A stretch of DNA of 12,632 nucleotides from Parcubacteria group bacterium CG11_big_fil_rev_8_21_14_0_20_39_14 (lineage in GTDB: Bacteria; Patescibacteriota; Minisyncoccia; Minisyncoccales; GCA-002787255), in the NCBI GenBank assembly GCA_002787255.1, contig PCWD01000066.1:1-12632 (forward strand), in the 5' to 3' direction. The position numbers were made by a program, and so were the translations under genes. Positions within the stretch are counted from its first letter, which is position 1. Each line of letters opens with the position of its first letter. The notes beneath the pieces are model-generated. The model saw only the letters and a list, made by a program, of their open reading frames with translations. It was not told where the DNA came from and made no database searches. Below, in pieces: positions 6,340 through 11,684 of this stretch.

Positions 6340-6894
6340 ATGAGTCGAGTCGGAAAGAAACCTATTTTAATTCCTGATGGCGTCGAAATAAAAATTGAAG
6401 GCCAAAAAGTTGCAGTGAAGGGTCCCAAGGGGGAACTTTCTTTGGAAGTGAGTCCGGAGGTTAAGATTGAAAACAGAGATAACAAAATTTTGGTATTGCC
6501 GGCCGAGAGGAAAACCAAAGAAAAAAAATCCTCGGCTTTTTGGGGGTTAACCCGGGCTTTGATTTTCAACGCAATAAAAGGAGTAAAAGAAGGCTATGAG
6601 AGAAAATTAGAGCTTGAGGGAATAGGGTATCGGGCTTCGGTTGATGGTAAAAATTTAGAGTTAAAAGTGGGATTTAGCCATCCAGTAAAAATAGAAGCGC
6701 CAGAGGATATTAATTTTAAGGTGGAAAAAAATATTATTATGGTTTCCGGCCCAGACAAACAAAAAGTGGGAGAGATTGCCGCCAAAATTCGCAAAGTTAA
6801 GCCAGCCGAACCCTATAAGGGGAAGGGTATAAAATATGTGGGAGAAGTTATTAGAAGGAAGGCCGGGAAAAAAGCGGTAGCCACCACATTATAA
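6340..6894 (+). CDS. rplF: 50S ribosomal protein L6
   Basis: L6 lies near the factor-binding site of the large subunit. The product is 184 residues, close to the usual 177. Its two similar domains are visible: MSRVGKKPILIPDGVEIKIEGQ with VKGPKGELSLEV in the first, and the ELEGIGYRASVDGKNLELKVGFSHPV region with VSGPDKQKVGEIAAKIRKVKPAEPYKGKGIKY in the second (segments split by convention); the last of these is the family signature. The start ATG at 6340 fits the conserved N-terminus. Upstream is CGGGTAATATATT, no proper Shine-Dalgarno site. Confidence 0.97.
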   Translation: MSRVGKKPILIPDGVEIKIEGQKVAVKGPKGELSLEVSPEVKIENRDNKILVLPAERKTKEKKSSAFWGLTRALIFNAIKGVKEGYERKLELEGIGYRASVDGKNLELKVGFSHPVKIEAPEDINFKVEKNIIMVSGPDKQKVGEIAAKIRKVKPAEPYKGKGIKYVGEVIRRKAGKKAVATTL

Positions 6895-7105
6895 AATCAA
6901 AAATTAACCCGTTCGACAAGCTCAGGGTTAATACTGAGCGATGTCGAAGTATTAAAAATAAAAAATCAAAAATATCATCGCCGAAGTGAGATTCCGCTAT
7001 GGCGGAACAAATAAAAAATACAAAAATAAGTAAAACTCGAAATTGCCTTTAAAATTTTTAAGTTTTTGCGTTTGTGTTTTTTATCTTTTATATTTTTATA
7101 GCCGC
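6895..7105. repeat. Mosaic of hairpins (rplF-rplR gap)
   Basis: This 211-base gap holds several structures in a row. Two adjacent hairpins are TTAACCC/GGGTTAA (6904-6931) and TAATAC/GTATTA (6929-6954); their loops contain TTCGACA..GCTCA and TGAGC..TGTCGAA, which are complementary to each other. A third hairpin is TTCCGC/GCGGAA (6992-7007, four-base loop). AAAAATCAAAAAT words lie between and AT-rich words follow (ACAAATAAAAAATAC against GTGTTTTTTATC). No gene, promoter or Shine-Dalgarno site is seen. Confidence 0.8.
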
Positions 7106-7552
7106 ATGAAAAGAGAAATAAAACAAGAAGTAAGATTGAGACGTCACAAACGAGTTAAAGCTAAGATATTCGGCACGGTTCGTAGGCCGCGGCTTTGTGT
7201 TTTTCGGTCCAACAAGCATATCTATATTCAACTAATTGATGATAATAAGGGAAGGACAATTTTGAGCGCAAGCGATGCCGAACTCAAGGAGTCCAGCTTT
7301 AAAAAATCCAAAATCCAAAATTCTAAATCTCAAACAAAATCCGAACCCCAAACTTCAAAAGTTAAAAACGAAAAACAAGAGCTTGATAGAACCGGGAAAA
7401 TAGCGGTTGCTTATGAGGCGGGGAAATTAATTGCTCAAAAGGCGCTTGAAAAGAAGATTGAAAAAGTGGTATTTGATAGGGGAGGGTATCAATATCATGG
7501 AAGAGTGAAGGCAGTGGCGGATGGAGCCAGAGAAGCTGGGTTGAAGTTCTAA
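7106..7552 (+). CDS. rplR: 50S ribosomal protein L18 with repeat-derived insertion
   Basis: L18 binds 5S rRNA together with L5. The 148-residue product starts MKREIKQEVRLRRHKRVKAKI and has RPRLCVFRSNKHIYIQLIDD, AYEAGKLIAQKALEKKIEKVVFDRGGY and YHGRVKAVADGAREAGLKF, all family signatures. Bacterial L18 is usually near 117-120 residues; here residues about 66-88 are an extra low-complexity stretch rich in K, S, Q, N and P. The ATG at 7106 was chosen over an in-frame TTG at 7043, whose extra 21 hydrophobic residues are not part of the family and come from gap sequence. The site before it (TTTTTATAGCCGC) holds no Shine-Dalgarno motif. Confidence 0.94.
   Translation: MKREIKQEVRLRRHKRVKAKIFGTVRRPRLCVFRSNKHIYIQLIDDNKGRTILSASDAELKESSFKKSKIQNSKSQTKSEPQTSKVKNEKQELDRTGKIAVAYEAGKLIAQKALEKKIEKVVFDRGGYQYHGRVKAVADGAREAGLKF
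7301..7369. repeat. Gap-type repeat inside rplR
   Basis: Within the L18 frame the DNA reads AAAAAATCCAAAATCCAAAA and then TTCTAAATCTCAAACAAAAT. These are the same words that fill the rpsE-rplO gap (CAAATCCTAAATTCTAAAC) and the adk-map gap. The stretch has a length divisible by three and is translated as an insertion in L18. Confidence 0.75.
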
Positions 7553-7580
7553 TTGTTCTATTTGTTAGATTGTTATATTG

Positions 7581-7618
7581 AAAAAAAATCCCAAACCGAT
7601 TGACGGCAAGGGATTTGG
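7581..7618 (-). terminator. Intrinsic terminator of the minus-strand genes
   Basis: Read on the minus strand: AAATCCC (7616-7610), a short inner CCG/CGG pairing, then GGGATTT (7592-7586) and a run of eight T (7588-7581). This is a classic stem followed by a U tract. It lies 24 bases after the stop of the 50-residue gene and 28 bases past the rplR stop, so minus-strand transcripts would end before reaching rplR. There is no T tract on the + strand side, so it should not stop + strand transcription. Confidence 0.8.
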
Positions 7619-7642
7619 AAAAAACAAGGTTGAAAAAATCAG

Positions 7643-7795
7643 TTAATCTTTTGAATTTAAGGTTCTGGTTGCCCAGTAAATAAAAGCCATAAACCCGAGC
7701 CACCCAACAGGAAATGCTATTGCCCCCACTATTCCCCATAGAAAGTAGCCCCACCAAGCCATAAGGCTAATTACAGTTATGCCAAGCAGACCCAT
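7643..7795 (-). CDS. Small membrane protein, 50 residues, unknown function
   Basis: The product is MGLLGITVISLMAWWGYFLW followed by a second hydrophobic stretch and ending ATRTLNSKD. Two membrane segments (about residues 3-21 and 23-43) are likely, with a short polar tail. I do not recognise the family. A near-consensus promoter lies at 7848-7876 and a strong ribosome site (AAAGGAGGTGA, 7828-7818) upstream, but that site is about 25 bases before the ATG at 7795, unusually far. A TTG start at 7876 in the same frame falls inside the -35 box, so it is rejected. An in-frame ATA at 7801-7799 would be nearer but is a rare start. The gene is followed by a terminator. Confidence 0.65.
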   Translation of the reverse strand: MGLLGITVISLMAWWGYFLWGIVGAIAFPVGWLGFMAFIYWATRTLNSKD

Positions 7796-7817
7796 ACTTA
7801 TTCTTTTTTTATCCTTT

Positions 7818-7828
7818 TCACCTCCTTT
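7818..7828 (-). promoter_or_regulatory. Strong Shine-Dalgarno site AAAGGAGGTGA
   Basis: On the minus strand this is an almost full-length match to the standard anti-Shine-Dalgarno sequence. It lies about 20 bases downstream of the expected transcription start, but about 25 bases before the best ATG (7795). Confidence 0.75.
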
Positions 7829-7847
7829 ATATAATTTTTTAATTTTG

Positions 7848-7876
7848 ATTTTAATCAAAGTAATCAGTCCCGTCAA
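7848..7876 (-). promoter_or_regulatory. Sigma-70-type promoter for the 50-residue gene
   Basis: Minus strand: -35 TTGACG (7876-7871), a spacer of exactly 17 bases, -10 TAAAAT (7853-7848). The -10 box overlaps a short inverted repeat (TTTGATT AA AATCAAA), which could be an operator but may be chance in AT-rich DNA. Confidence 0.75.
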
Positions 7877-7911
7877 TAAGATTCACCAGCTTGAAGCCGT
7901 AACTAATTCAT

Positions 7912-8091
7912 TTATCCAAGAAGAAAACTGTAAACAATCTCAAAGACACCGATAAGGAATATAACTCCTGTTAGAATTCCAGGACCCAATGCTACTTTTC
8001 CACCCTCTTTTAAGTTCTCACGGAAATAAATCCCAAAGCAAGTGGCAAGTAAAACACTAATAACGCCTACAATAAAAAAGAATGCCTGCAT
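7912..8091 (-). CDS. Small membrane protein, 59 residues, unknown function
   Basis: The product is MQAFFFIVGVISVLLATCFG, then IYFRENLKEGGKVALGPG, then a second hydrophobic segment ending VFEIVYSFLLG. Two membrane segments (about residues 3-22 and 38-57) flank a charged loop, so a membrane hairpin is likely. I do not recognise the family. The gene is well supported: ATG at 8091 follows GGGGGG/TGA (8104-8096) at normal spacing, and a consensus promoter lies further up at 8137-8165. It is transcribed in the same direction as the 50-residue gene, 116 bases ahead of it. It is easy to miss because it is shorter than 60 codons. Confidence 0.78.
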   Translation of the reverse strand: MQAFFFIVGVISVLLATCFGIYFRENLKEGGKVALGPGILTGVIFLIGVFEIVYSFLLG

Positions 8092-8095
8092 TATC

Positions 8096-8107
8096 TCACC
8101 CCCCTTT
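8096..8107 (-). promoter_or_regulatory. Shine-Dalgarno site AAAGGGGGGTGA
   Basis: On the minus strand a six-G run followed by TGA lies seven bases before the ATG at 8091. It is GGGGG rather than GGAGG, but purine-rich and well spaced, and it decides the start of the 59-residue gene. Confidence 0.75.
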
Positions 8108-8136
8108 CAAAGAGCTAAATCCCGTTTCCTGTCTAT

Positions 8137-8165
8137 ATTTTATCATATTTAAATAAATTTGTCAA
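8137..8165 (-). promoter_or_regulatory. Consensus promoter for the 59-residue gene
   Basis: Minus strand: -35 TTGACA (8165-8160, perfect consensus), 17-base spacer, -10 TAAAAT (8142-8137). With the second promoter at 7848 it shares the spacing and the -10 sequence exactly. Transcription would start near 8130 and give a leader of about 40 bases. Confidence 0.85.
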
Positions 8166-8170
8166 GGTCA

Positions 8171-8212
8171 TTGCCCGGTAAAGGATTTCATTTAGAATGT
8201 CCTGCTGGGCAA
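8171..8212. repeat. Hairpin at the border of the insertion, before rpsE
   Basis: TTGCCC (8171-8176) pairs with GGGCAA (8207-8212), and AGGA (8182-8185) pairs with TCCT (8200-8203) after a small internal loop. It lies just outside the minus-strand promoter and marks the right border of the interruption. GCCCGGTAA here also occurs on the minus strand of the secY-adk element. Confidence 0.5.
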
Positions 8213-8259
8213 ATCAGAAAATTTCGGAGAAATTTTTTATTCGAAATTCTTCTACTGAA

Positions 8260-8736
8260 ATGCCAAAAGAAAACTTACAAAAAACTAAAGATGAGTTTGA
8301 TTCAAAGCTTGTTGATTTAGCCCGGGTGGTTCGGGTTGTTGCCGGCGGCCGACGTTTTAGCTTTCGAGCGGTAATGGTGGTGGGAAATAGAGCCGGGAAA
8401 GTTGGGGTGGGAGCGGCAAAGGGAGCGGATGTCAGTTTAGCGGTAGAAAAAGCAACAAGACTTGCAAAGAAAAATTTAATTACCGTGCCAATAACAGAAA
8501 AAGGCACTATTTTTCATCTGGTAGAGGCAAAGTATGGCGCAAGTAAGATTTTGCTTAAACCTCTTTCCGGAAGCAGAGGAATTGTTGCCGGAGGAGCGGT
8601 TAGGGCCGTCTGCGATTTGGCCGGCATAAAAAGCATATCCTCAAAGGTTATTTCCCGCAGCGGAAACAAGCTTAACAATGCCAGAGCCACCATCAAAGCT
8701 CTTCGAGCTTTGAAAATCCCAAATCCCAAATCCTAA
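8260..8736 (+). CDS. rpsE: 30S ribosomal protein S5
   Basis: S5 lines the mRNA entry tunnel and supports decoding accuracy. The 158-residue product has the N-terminal dsRBD-like domain (LVDLARVVRVVAGGRRFSFRAVMVVG, split by convention) and the signature GNRAGKVGVGAAKGADVSLAVEKA, then the C-terminal PLSGSRGIVAGGAVRAVCDLAGI and NKLNNARATIKAL. The ATG at 8260 fits the family; an in-frame ATG at 8197 lies in the upstream hairpin. The last six residues (IPNPKS, bases 8716-8733) are read from gap repeat words. No Shine-Dalgarno site is visible (ATTCTTCTACTGAA), and no clear + strand promoter was found after the minus-strand interruption. Confidence 0.95.
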   Translation: MPKENLQKTKDEFDSKLVDLARVVRVVAGGRRFSFRAVMVVGNRAGKVGVGAAKGADVSLAVEKATRLAKKNLITVPITEKGTIFHLVEAKYGASKILLKPLSGSRGIVAGGAVRAVCDLAGIKSISSKVISRSGNKLNNARATIKALRALKIPNPKS

Positions 8737-8850
8737 ATTCTAAACAAATCCCAATGACCAAAATTCAAAATTCAAAACTGTTTAGAATCTGGAATTTAGA
8801 ATTTTGAATTTGTTTAGGATTTAGAAATTAGAATTTAGAATTTTAATACC
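8735..8850. repeat. AATTCTAAAC-word hairpin (rpsE-rplO gap, L30 absent)
   Basis: AAATTCTAAACAAAT (8735-8749), which includes the last bases of the rpsE stop, pairs with ATTTGTTTAGGATTT at 14 of 15 positions. Inside, AAATTCAAAATTC (8761-8773) and GAATTTTGAATTT (8799-8811) pair perfectly. Words of the type GAATTTAGAATTT fill the rest up to the rplO ATG. The rpmD gene (L30), which normally sits here, is absent; no frame encodes it. Confidence 0.85.
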
Positions 8851-9294
8851 ATGCAATTACACGAATTAAAACCGATTCACAAGCTAAAAAAACCGAAACG
8901 TGTTGGCCGTGGCGGTAAGCGCGGTACTTATTCCGGTCGGGGAATGAAAGGCCAAAAATCTCGAGCCGGAGCAAGAATCAGACCGGAGTCGAGAGATTTA
9001 ATCAAAAGAATTCCAAAATTAAGAGGATACAGATTCAAATCAAAGAGCAAAAAGCAAAGAGCAAAAATTACCGAAGTCAATATTGAGGTTTTAAATAAGA
9101 AGTTTGAGGAAGGAGAAAAAGTTACTCCCCAAACCTTGTTGAAAAAAGGAATTGTTCGTAAAATAAAAGGGAGATTGCCCGGGGTTAAACTTTTGGGAAA
9201 TAGCTCCTTGAATAGAAAACTTTTAGTAGAAAGATGTAAAATATCCGAAAAAGCCAAAGAAAAGATTGAGAAAGCCGGCGGCAGTATAAAATAA
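8851..9294 (+). CDS. rplO: 50S ribosomal protein L15
   Basis: L15 is a late-assembly protein of the large subunit with a long, glycine-rich N-terminal extension into the rRNA. The 147-residue product has MQLHELKPIHKLKKPKRVGR at the start, the glycine-rich GRGGKRGTYSGRGMKGQKSR segment (residues 19-38), and the C-terminal ILGNSSLN-like VKLLGNSSLNRKLLVE and ISEKAKEKIEKAGGSI. Length is normal. Residues 61-71 (RFKSKSKKQRA) come from a word tandem, TCAAAGAGCAAAAAGCAAAG, a slight trace of repeat-like DNA. The start follows TTTTAATACC, with no Shine-Dalgarno site. Confidence 0.96.
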   Translation: MQLHELKPIHKLKKPKRVGRGGKRGTYSGRGMKGQKSRAGARIRPESRDLIKRIPKLRGYRFKSKSKKQRAKITEVNIEVLNKKFEEGEKVTPQTLLKKGIVRKIKGRLPGVKLLGNSSLNRKLLVERCKISEKAKEKIEKAGGSIK

Positions 9295-9318
9295 AAAATC
9301 AAATATAAAAAATCAAAT
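9295..9318. repeat. Short AAATCAAATAT-word gap (rplO-secY)
   Basis: Only 24 bases separate rplO from secY. They hold two direct copies of AAAAATCAAATAT, the same words as in the rplE-rpsN gap, but without a reverse-complement half. It is the only gap in the + strand series where no hairpin can be seen. Confidence 0.6.
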
Positions 9319-10596
9319 ATGTGGGAAAAGATTATTTTACTTTTTAAAATTAGAGATTTGCGTTCAAAGATTCTTTTTGTTTTGGCAATATTTGTTGTTT
9401 TTCGATTAGCCGCAAACATTCCGATACCGGGAATTGATTCAGGAAAGCTGAGAGAGTTTTTTCAGGGAAATCAAATGTTCGGTTTGATGAATATTTTTAC
9501 CGGCGGAGCAATGGAAAATTTGTCAGTTGTTATGTTGGGATTGGGGCCCTATATTACGGCAGTCATTGTAATGCAGCTTTTAACAATGATTTTTCCCAAA
9601 CTTGAGGCAATGTATAAAGAAGAGGGAGAAGCCGGTCGGCAGAAATTTAATCAGTATGGAAGGATTTTTTCCGTTCCCTTTGCCATAATTCAGTCTTACG
9701 GAATGCTTTCTCTTTTGAAAAGTCAACAGGTTCTGGGAGAATTTACTTTTGGGCAGATGATAACCAGTATTATTACGATTACGGCCGGAGCGGTTTTTTT
9801 AATGTGGCTGGGAGAGTTAATATCAGAGAAGGGAATTGGCAACGGAATATCTTTGCTTATCTTCGCCGGAATAGTTTCCAGCACCCCGGTTCAGTTAAGG
9901 CAGATTTTCGTAAGCTGGGACCCGTCTATGATTCCAGCTTATATTAGTTTTGCCGTTTGCGCCGCGGTAATTATTGTTGGGGTTGTGCTTGTGAACGAAG
10001 GCCGTCGAAACATTCCCGTTTCTTATGCCAAAAGAATTAGGGGCCGACGAATGTTCGGAGGTGTTTCCACTTATTTGCCGATAAATATTAACCCGGCCGG
10101 CGTTATTCCCATAATTTTTGCCCTGTCCATTTTGCTTTTTCCCGGAATGATTGCCAATTTTGTGTCTGCTTCGGGAAATCCGGCCGTTGCCGGCATAGCA
10201 AAATCAGTAGCCACTTTTTTTGAAAATCCCTGGATTCACGGAATATTTTATTTTATTTTAGTTGTTCTTTTTACTTATTTTTATACTGCCGTTACTTTTG
10301 ACCCAAAAAATGTTGCCAATAATCTTCAGAAAATGGGAGGATTTATTCCGGGGATTAGGCCCGGAAAATCTACTTCTGATTTCATCCGTTTTATTCTAAA
10401 TAGAGTTCTTTTGGTGGGCGGAATATTTTTGGGCTTAATTGCCGTTATGCCCTCAATTGTTCAGGGATTCACCGGGATTCAGGTTTTTGCCTTTGTAATT
10501 GGAGGAACTTCTTTGCTGATTGTGGTAAGCGTGGTTTTGGAAACCAAGAGGCAAATTGAGTCCCAGTTAACAATGAGAGATTATGAGAAGTTTTAG
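9319..10596 (+). CDS. secY: Protein translocase subunit SecY
   Basis: SecY is the channel of the Sec translocon in the cytoplasmic membrane, working with SecE, SecG and the SecA motor or the ribosome. The 425-residue product has ten membrane segments at about residues 18-36, 71-91, 117-137, 150-168, 176-194, 208-226, 258-278, 306-326, 363-381 and 386-406. Signatures are the plug-side FRLAANIPIPGID, the EEGEAGRQKFNQYGR loop, the KGIGNGISLLIFAGI segment and the cytosolic C5 loop NLQKMGGFIPGIRPGKST, which binds SecA and ribosomes. The length is typical. The ATG at 9319 follows ATAAAAAATCAAAT, with no Shine-Dalgarno site. The stop is TAG. Confidence 0.98.
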   Translation: MWEKIILLFKIRDLRSKILFVLAIFVVFRLAANIPIPGIDSGKLREFFQGNQMFGLMNIFTGGAMENLSVVMLGLGPYITAVIVMQLLTMIFPKLEAMYKEEGEAGRQKFNQYGRIFSVPFAIIQSYGMLSLLKSQQVLGEFTFGQMITSIITITAGAVFLMWLGELISEKGIGNGISLLIFAGIVSSTPVQLRQIFVSWDPSMIPAYISFAVCAAVIIVGVVLVNEGRRNIPVSYAKRIRGRRMFGGVSTYLPININPAGVIPIIFALSILLFPGMIANFVSASGNPAVAGIAKSVATFFENPWIHGIFYFILVVLFTYFYTAVTFDPKNVANNLQKMGGFIPGIRPGKSTSDFIRFILNRVLLVGGIFLGLIAVMPSIVQGFTGIQVFAFVIGGTSLLIVVSVVLETKRQIESQLTMRDYEKF

Positions 10597-10650
10597 TATT
10601 TCTCCAAATTTTTAAGCTGAAGGCGAAGAAAATTTGGTTAGAAATACTTA
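10591..10650. repeat. Long hairpin containing the secY stop codon
   Basis: TTTTAGTATTTCT then CCAAATTTT on the left pairs with AAAATTTGG then AGAAATACTTAAA on the right, about 20 paired bases with a small bulge around the loop. The TAG stop lies inside the left arm. No T tract follows, so it is not an intrinsic terminator; it could protect the 3' end of an upstream transcript. Confidence 0.7.
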
Positions 10651-10804
10651 AACCCCGCACTTATTTTGCCATTTGAGGCAAGAGTTATTCGGGATTTAAG
10701 AAGACAATAGATAGTTCTTGCAGTCTGCGTGTCCCGAATAGGGACATCCCTTACCGGGCGAAGCGGACTGCCATTGTATTGGGTTGCAAAATAAGTGCGG
10801 GGTT
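10651..10804. repeat. Structured element with 19-bp perfect terminal inverted repeats
   Basis: AACCCCGCACTTATTTTGC (10651-10669) and its exact reverse complement (10786-10804) enclose 116 bases. Inside are TATTCGGGA (10686-10694) with TCCCGAATA (10732-10740), and GCAGTCTGC (10720-10728) with GCGGACTGC (10763-10771, one G-U pair). These two pairs cross each other, as in a pseudoknot. A small hairpin TGTCCC/GGGACA (10730-10746) competes with one of them. It may be a short mobile element or a structured RNA; no frame codes for a protein. The right end lies 21 bases before adk. Confidence 0.75.
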
Positions 10805-10825
10805 GCATTCATTATTTATAGAAAT

Positions 10826-11527
10826 ATGAATAAAAAACTTGTTGTTATCCTAATAGGTCCTCCCGGTTCTGGCAAGGGAACCCAGGCTGGACTTTTGGCT
10901 GATAAGCTGAACTTATATTATTTTGAAACAAGCAAGATAATTGAACATAATGTAATGTCAGCCGGCAAAAATGACTATGTGACCCTTGACAGGAAAAAAT
11001 ATTTCCTATCTCACGAAAGAGAGTTTTGGAGGACAGGAGTTCTCTGTACGCCGGCGGTAGTGAGCTGGTGGGTTCAAAATAAATTTAAGGAATTAGACGG
11101 GGAGGGGAAAAATTTAGTTATTGCCGGCTCTCCCCGGACCCTGGACGAGGGCAGAGAGGTAATGCCCCTGCTTAAAAGACTTTATGGAAAGGAAAATATT
11201 AAAATTGTTGAGATTACTCTTAGCGCCGAACAAACTATTTGGAGAAATCAAAGGAGAAGAATTTGTGAGCTAATGCGCCACCCAATCCTCTCAACTAGAA
11301 AAGAATTTCTTAGACTTACCCACTGTCCTTTAGACGGCTCAAAATTGATAAAAAGAAAAGGACTGGATAGTCCCGAGAGTATAAGAGTAAGGTTAAAAGA
11401 ATACAAAGAAAGAACATTTCCCCTTATTCAGTATTTTAAAAAAGAGGGATTTGGGGTTGGAAAAGTTAATGGAGAGCAGTCGGTTGAAAAAGTTTTTAAA
11501 GACATATTAAAGCAGATAAAATCATAA
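10826..11527 (+). CDS. adk: Divergent adenylate kinase (NMP kinase family)
   Basis: The product should transfer a phosphate between ATP and a nucleoside monophosphate, most likely AMP. The 233-residue protein has a perfect P-loop (GPPGSGKGT, residues 11-19), GSPRT (101-105) in place of the usual GFPRT with the conserved arginine, a basic RRR at 143-145 before the LID, and a C-terminal DSPESIRVRLKEY with PLIQYF. The usual TGD of the AMP site (SGDMLR) is replaced by ETSKII, and the LID has only one clear Cys-containing half (HCPLDGS), so AMP preference is inferred. The ATG at 10826 was chosen; a TTG at 10784 lies in the repeat. secY-adk-map is the usual bacterial order, which supports the call. 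Confidence 0.82.
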   Translation: MNKKLVVILIGPPGSGKGTQAGLLADKLNLYYFETSKIIEHNVMSAGKNDYVTLDRKKYFLSHEREFWRTGVLCTPAVVSWWVQNKFKELDGEGKNLVIAGSPRTLDEGREVMPLLKRLYGKENIKIVEITLSAEQTIWRNQRRRICELMRHPILSTRKEFLRLTHCPLDGSKLIKRKGLDSPESIRVRLKEYKERTFPLIQYFKKEGFGVGKVNGEQSVEKVFKDILKQIKS

Positions 11528-11539
11528 ATTAAACTTGAT

Positions 11540-11663
11540 GCGTAATAAGAAATGGCAGGCTTTTTACGCGAAACCGACATGAAACAAGGCGGCTGCAAAG
11601 ATTTATGGTAACGGAGAGTTCGGCGAAGCCGCCTACGTAAAACCCACGCGAAAATTATTACGC
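11540..11663. repeat. Nested inverted-repeat element after adk
   Basis: Three nested pairings: GCGTAATAA (11540-11548) with TTATTACGC (11655-11663); TTTTACG (11562-11568) with CGTAAAA (11636-11642); GGCGGC (11588-11593) with GCCGCC (11628-11633). The arms nest in order, so the whole stretch can fold into one long stem. It is about as long as the element before adk but shares no clear sequence with it. No frame codes for a protein. Confidence 0.7.
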
Positions 11664-11684
11664 GCTAACTTTATTCCACTATCT

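Noticed and set aside
6992..7012. Hairpin TTCCGC/GCGGAA as + strand terminator of rplF
   Set aside because: No T tract follows; the next bases are A-rich, and rplR follows in the same operon.
7043..7105. Hydrophobic 21-residue extension of rplR resembling a signal peptide
   Set aside because: L18 is a ribosomal protein; the stretch is T-rich gap sequence that happens to be open.
7362..7757. 131-residue minus-strand frame across the end of rplR
   Set aside because: It is antisense to conserved L18 codons, crosses the minus-strand terminator and overlaps the better supported 50-residue gene in another frame.
7796..7876. TTG start extending the small membrane protein to 77 residues
   Set aside because: The TTG lies in the -35 box of a near-consensus promoter, upstream of the expected transcription start.
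8159..8187. Weak + strand promoter for rpsE (TTGTCA with AGGATT)
   Set aside because: The -10 match is poor and the boxes overlap the strong minus-strand promoter; expression of rpsE by read-through is at least as likely.
8197..8259. Upstream in-frame ATG of rpsE
   Set aside because: The extra 21 residues have no match to S5 and come from the border hairpin.
8928..9419. 163-residue minus-strand frame opposite rplO
   Set aside because: It is a shadow of lysine-rich coding; rplO and the secY start are clearly real on the + strand.
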